Shown here: positions 43,101-45,063 of the stretch, one piece after another
Layout: every line of letters begins with the position of its first letter
Numbering within the stretch: position 1 is the stretch's first letter
Assembly: GCA_025455775.1 (NCBI GenBank)
Contig: JALOLT010000022.1
Span: 1 to 45,063 of the forward strand
Length of the DNA stretch: 45,063 bases
Direction of reading: 5' to 3'
Origin: Fimbriimonadaceae bacterium
GTDB lineage: Bacteria; Armatimonadota; Fimbriimonadia; Fimbriimonadales; Fimbriimonadaceae
Notes under the pieces: model-generated
What the model saw: only the letters and a program-made list of their open reading frames with translations
What the model was told of the DNA's origin: nothing
The model's database searches: none
Translations under genes and position numbers: made by a program

Positions 43101-43151
43101 AGCTGGCAACCCTTACGCTTACTGCTTGGGGATCCGTTTGAATCTCACAAA

Positions 43152-43493
43152 ATGTCTAAAATCAAATCATCCTTAGGTCGTCAAAAACAGACAGTTGGCG
43201 CGACCCCTCTTATCGTCTTTGGTTCCTTAAGTTGGACGAGTTCTGATCCGAACATCGCCAGTCCCCGATTAGCCACTTTGTGCAATATGGCTGCTTCTGG
43301 CGGAGCTATTGTCTATGTCTTAAAGGAGACTGTCGGAGCCAATTCAGTTGTGTCATCCTCCGACTTCGACTATATTCTGTATCCTTCTGAGACGCTGATT
43401 GACGTCGGCTTAGCTCCTGGTGAGCAGCTCAGAATCGTGGCAAGTGGTGGAAGTACAGAGGTAGCAGCGACGTACTTACGGGAGGTTCATTGA
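43152..43493 (+). CDS. Small beta-rich phage protein before the tailspike
   Basis: A 113-residue protein of no known family: strands SSLGRQKQTVGATPLIVFG, GGAIVYVLKE and TEVAATYLREV. It may be a tail fibre adaptor or spike-base protein. The ATG has no ribosome-binding site. The tailspike gene begins in its stop (TGATG) with GGAGGT seven bases upstream of that start. Confidence 0.55.
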   Translation: MSKIKSSLGRQKQTVGATPLIVFGSLSWTSSDPNIASPRLATLCNMAASGGAIVYVLKETVGANSVVSSSDFDYILYPSETLIDVGLAPGEQLRIVASGGSTEVAATYLREVH

Positions 43494-45063
43494 TGGGGCG
43501 GCGCGCCTATCGTCACCCGAGTCGTTCCTCACTGAGCTCTCCCGGTGGGGACAGCCCTCTCCTTTTTTCTGGATTTGCCACGATGGCAAACATGCCTCAC
43601 CCTCTTTCCGCTGCCTTTGTGGGCTGGTGCCACAAGCGGATTGACCAGTATATGGAAGGGGCAGTACCACCGGAAAGCAGACCCAGCAAGCGGTACGTCT
43701 CTGTGGCAGGCAATGACACAAGCGACGGTTTGACCCCCGCTACCGCCTGGCGATCGCTGCAAAAGGTTCAGGACTTTATCGACTCCCTCACAATCCCCCA
43801 GGCCAGAGAGGCAGCTATCTTGTTCCGCCGAGGGGACACCTGGTTCTTCAACACAGCGCAAGGTAAGGCTTCTCGCTCGGTCGCCCTTACCGCCGCAAGT
43901 CAGACAGCAAATACAGTAACCCTGACCTCGGCTCCGGTTGGTTTTGAACCAGTTCCCGGCGAAATGTGGTATCTCAACACGTCGGCGGCACTGGCCCCGA
44001 ACGAAGTCTTAAGCTACAACTCTGCGACGAGAGTTGTGACCTTCCGAGAGAACTGCTACGGTGCTTCTGCCGCAACCATGTCCTGGGAGACAGCCCTCCA
44101 CATCAACCGTCCAGTGGCCCTAGGAGCCTACGTTGACGGGACTGTGCCAGAAGCGAGTCAGCCACGATTTGCCCATGCAGTCAGGCTCACCAATAGTCAA
44201 TGGAATACAACTGCCGACCCAAAGGTAGTCTCTCACACTTTGTCGGCTGGGGTCACGCTTGCGAGGGTAAAAAAAGCAAAGGCATACAACGATTGCGCCT
44301 GGAAAGTCACGACTGAGGCAGAAGTGCAGGCCAGGGAAAACTCCTGGGCCCAGGTTGGGACCACCGTCTTTTATCGCTTCCGGATTGGCGAGAATCCCCG
44401 AGAGGCAAACGTCAATGGGGCCGAGCTTGTTGTGAGAAACTTCCAAGACGGGATCTGTGTTGCCGACCTCGACGGTGTTTTTGTCAGCGATATCTGGATC
44501 GATGGTTACGGGGCCTACGGCGATCGAAATGCAACTCAGATGTCTTACCCTGGCTATGGTTTAAGGGCAACCAATAGGGGGGCAAGTGTCTTGGTAGTGC
44601 GAAATTCTTTGTTTTCCAATAACAACAGGCACGGGGTTGGAACCGTCGTGATCGGGGCCGGGGGAGTCATGGTCTGCGACGATTGCCGGAGCGACTGGAA
44701 TGACGAGGGGCCTCCCTTTATTAGCTACGCAAGCCTGGGAGCAAATGAGTGCTGGCTCAGGAATTGTTCAACAAAGAATACTGCTATTCCAATTGGCGTA
44801 ACTCCTTTCAACACGATGGGTTCCGGATTCAGTCACGGCTACTACGCCCATACCAGCGGCGGAGCAAACAAGATCGGAATGTGCGTCGCCCTTGGCTTCC
44901 AGGACGGGCCTGGAGAGTGGATGGCCGTCGACACGAGCGGCTGGGGAGATGCGCCCAGTTGGATCAGTATTCGCGATTGCCGAGCATTCAATATTGATTA
45001 CCGATTCGAAAAGCTCCCTCGAACCCCCTATTTTGATCGCCACACACTTTCGAGTGGTTTGAC
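43493..45063 (+). CDS. Phage tailspike/beta-helix protein, 3'-truncated by the window
   Basis: An open frame of 523 codons from ATG 43493 to the right edge without a stop. GGAGGT seven bases upstream and the TGATG overlap with the preceding gene support the start. After an N-terminal part (residues 1-65) the sequence reads YVSVAGNDTSDGLTPATAWR, the typical start of a right-handed beta-helix or pectate-lyase-like domain, followed by repeated hydrophobic strands (VRNFQDGICVADLDGVFVSDIWIDG; VRNSLFSNNNRHGVG; GGVMVCDDCRSDWND). Such proteins bind and often degrade surface polysaccharide. It is the most downstream gene seen, as expected for a receptor-binding protein. Catalytic residues cannot be assigned from this part. 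Confidence 0.78.
   Translation, partial: MGRRAYRHPSRSSLSSPGGDSPLLFSGFATMANMPHPLSAAFVGWCHKRIDQYMEGAVPPESRPSKRYVSVAGNDTSDGLTPATAWRSLQKVQDFIDSLTIPQAREAAILFRRGDTWFFNTAQGKASRSVALTAASQTANTVTLTSAPVGFEPVPGEMWYLNTSAALAPNEVLSYNSATRVVTFRENCYGASAATMSWETALHINRPVALGAYVDGTVPEASQPRFAHAVRLTNSQWNTTADPKVVSHTLSAGVTLARVKKAKAYNDCAWKVTTEAEVQARENSWAQVGTTVFYRFRIGENPREANVNGAELVVRNFQDGICVADLDGVFVSDIWIDGYGAYGDRNATQMSYPGYGLRATNRGASVLVVRNSLFSNNNRHGVGTVVIGAGGVMVCDDCRSDWNDEGPPFISYASLGANECWLRNCSTKNTAIPIGVTPFNTMGSGFSHGYYAHTSGGANKIGMCVALGFQDGPGEWMAVDTSGWGDAPSWISIRDCRAFNIDYRFEKLPRTPYFDRHTLSSGL

Larger units (their letters stand above)
26301..45063. mobile_element. Prophage, short-tailed-phage type; left part within the window
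   Basis: From the repressor gene to the right edge all recognisable genes are phage-like and, except the repressor, on the plus strand: early genes, lysis, packaging, portal, capsid, tail, ejection proteins, tailspike. The gene set lacks a tape-measure, tail tube or sheath gene, which suggests a podovirus-like particle. No integrase, helicase or polymerase is seen, so the element either continues past 45063 or is defective. The left boundary is set at the repressor stop only because the SARP gene looks like host; no attachment repeat was identified. Confidence 0.85.

Noticed and set aside
42957-43151. tRNA gene in the phage gap
   Set aside because: Fragments resemble T-arm sequences (GGTTCG, CCAAATCC) but no complete cloverleaf with a matching acceptor stem could be drawn on either strand.
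1-45063. CRISPR array
   Set aside because: No series of regularly spaced direct repeats was seen anywhere in the window.

Overview
The window looks like a chromosomal segment of a Gram-negative, probably non-proteobacterial bacterium, with a prophage occupying the right-hand 40%. A member of the Armatimonadota (Fimbriimonas-like) is my best guess, at moderate confidence. It rests on the combination of kdsA (LPS), dsbD and a Spy-like periplasmic protein with HspR-controlled dnaJ, a SARP/BTAD regulator, a GHL10 hydrolase and N- and C-terminal halves of CarB apparently encoded separately. No rRNA or tRNA gene was found to confirm the taxon.

Host part (1-26.2 kb). A 5'-truncated phosphoesterase is followed by a minus-strand cluster of dsbD, kdsA and a BaiN-type flavoprotein. 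Divergent from dsbD is the most unusual gene of the window: only the N-terminal half of carbamoyl-phosphate synthase large subunit, carrying in frame a ~190-residue REP-associated tyrosine transposase (RAYT, HUH) domain whose catalytic tyrosine position is serine. Next come a Spy-like protein, an unknown exported or membrane-anchored protein, and a lipid-flavoured minus-strand cluster: an MlaF-like ATPase, a relative of acyl-ACP reductase, and a DUF2993 protein. A GHL10 hydrolase and a DinB-like protein follow. dnaJ-hspR has a HAIR operator placed over its -10 box. An HDOD protein, a serpin lipoprotein with almost no reactive loop, livK-livH-livM-livG (no livF), a two-lobed aspartic protease with a PDZ domain, a MITE- or REP-like intergenic element, mtnA, a pseudo-receiver protein and a SARP regulator complete this part.

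Prophage part (about 26.3 kb to beyond the right edge). A CI/LexA-type repressor faces a very short early region of three small genes. A lysis module (CHAP-like endolysin, holin), a small-terminase candidate, the large terminase, a tandem GroES-like protein, portal, scaffold-like protein, a decoration candidate, HK97-fold capsid, adaptor, a large tail protein, internal or ejection-type proteins, a coiled-coil protein ending in an M15 peptidase, and a beta-helix tailspike running off the window all follow on the plus strand. The gene set (no tape measure, sheath or tube) suggests a short-tailed phage. Genes are packed with TTGA/ATGA stop-start overlaps, so translation is probably coupled. Two strong hairpins that look like intrinsic terminators lie inside translated frames shortly after their starts, at the entry to the lysis module and to the tail module, and may set polarity. 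No integrase or replication gene is visible, so either the element continues to the right or it is incomplete.

All functional calls are from reading the translations; no database search was run.
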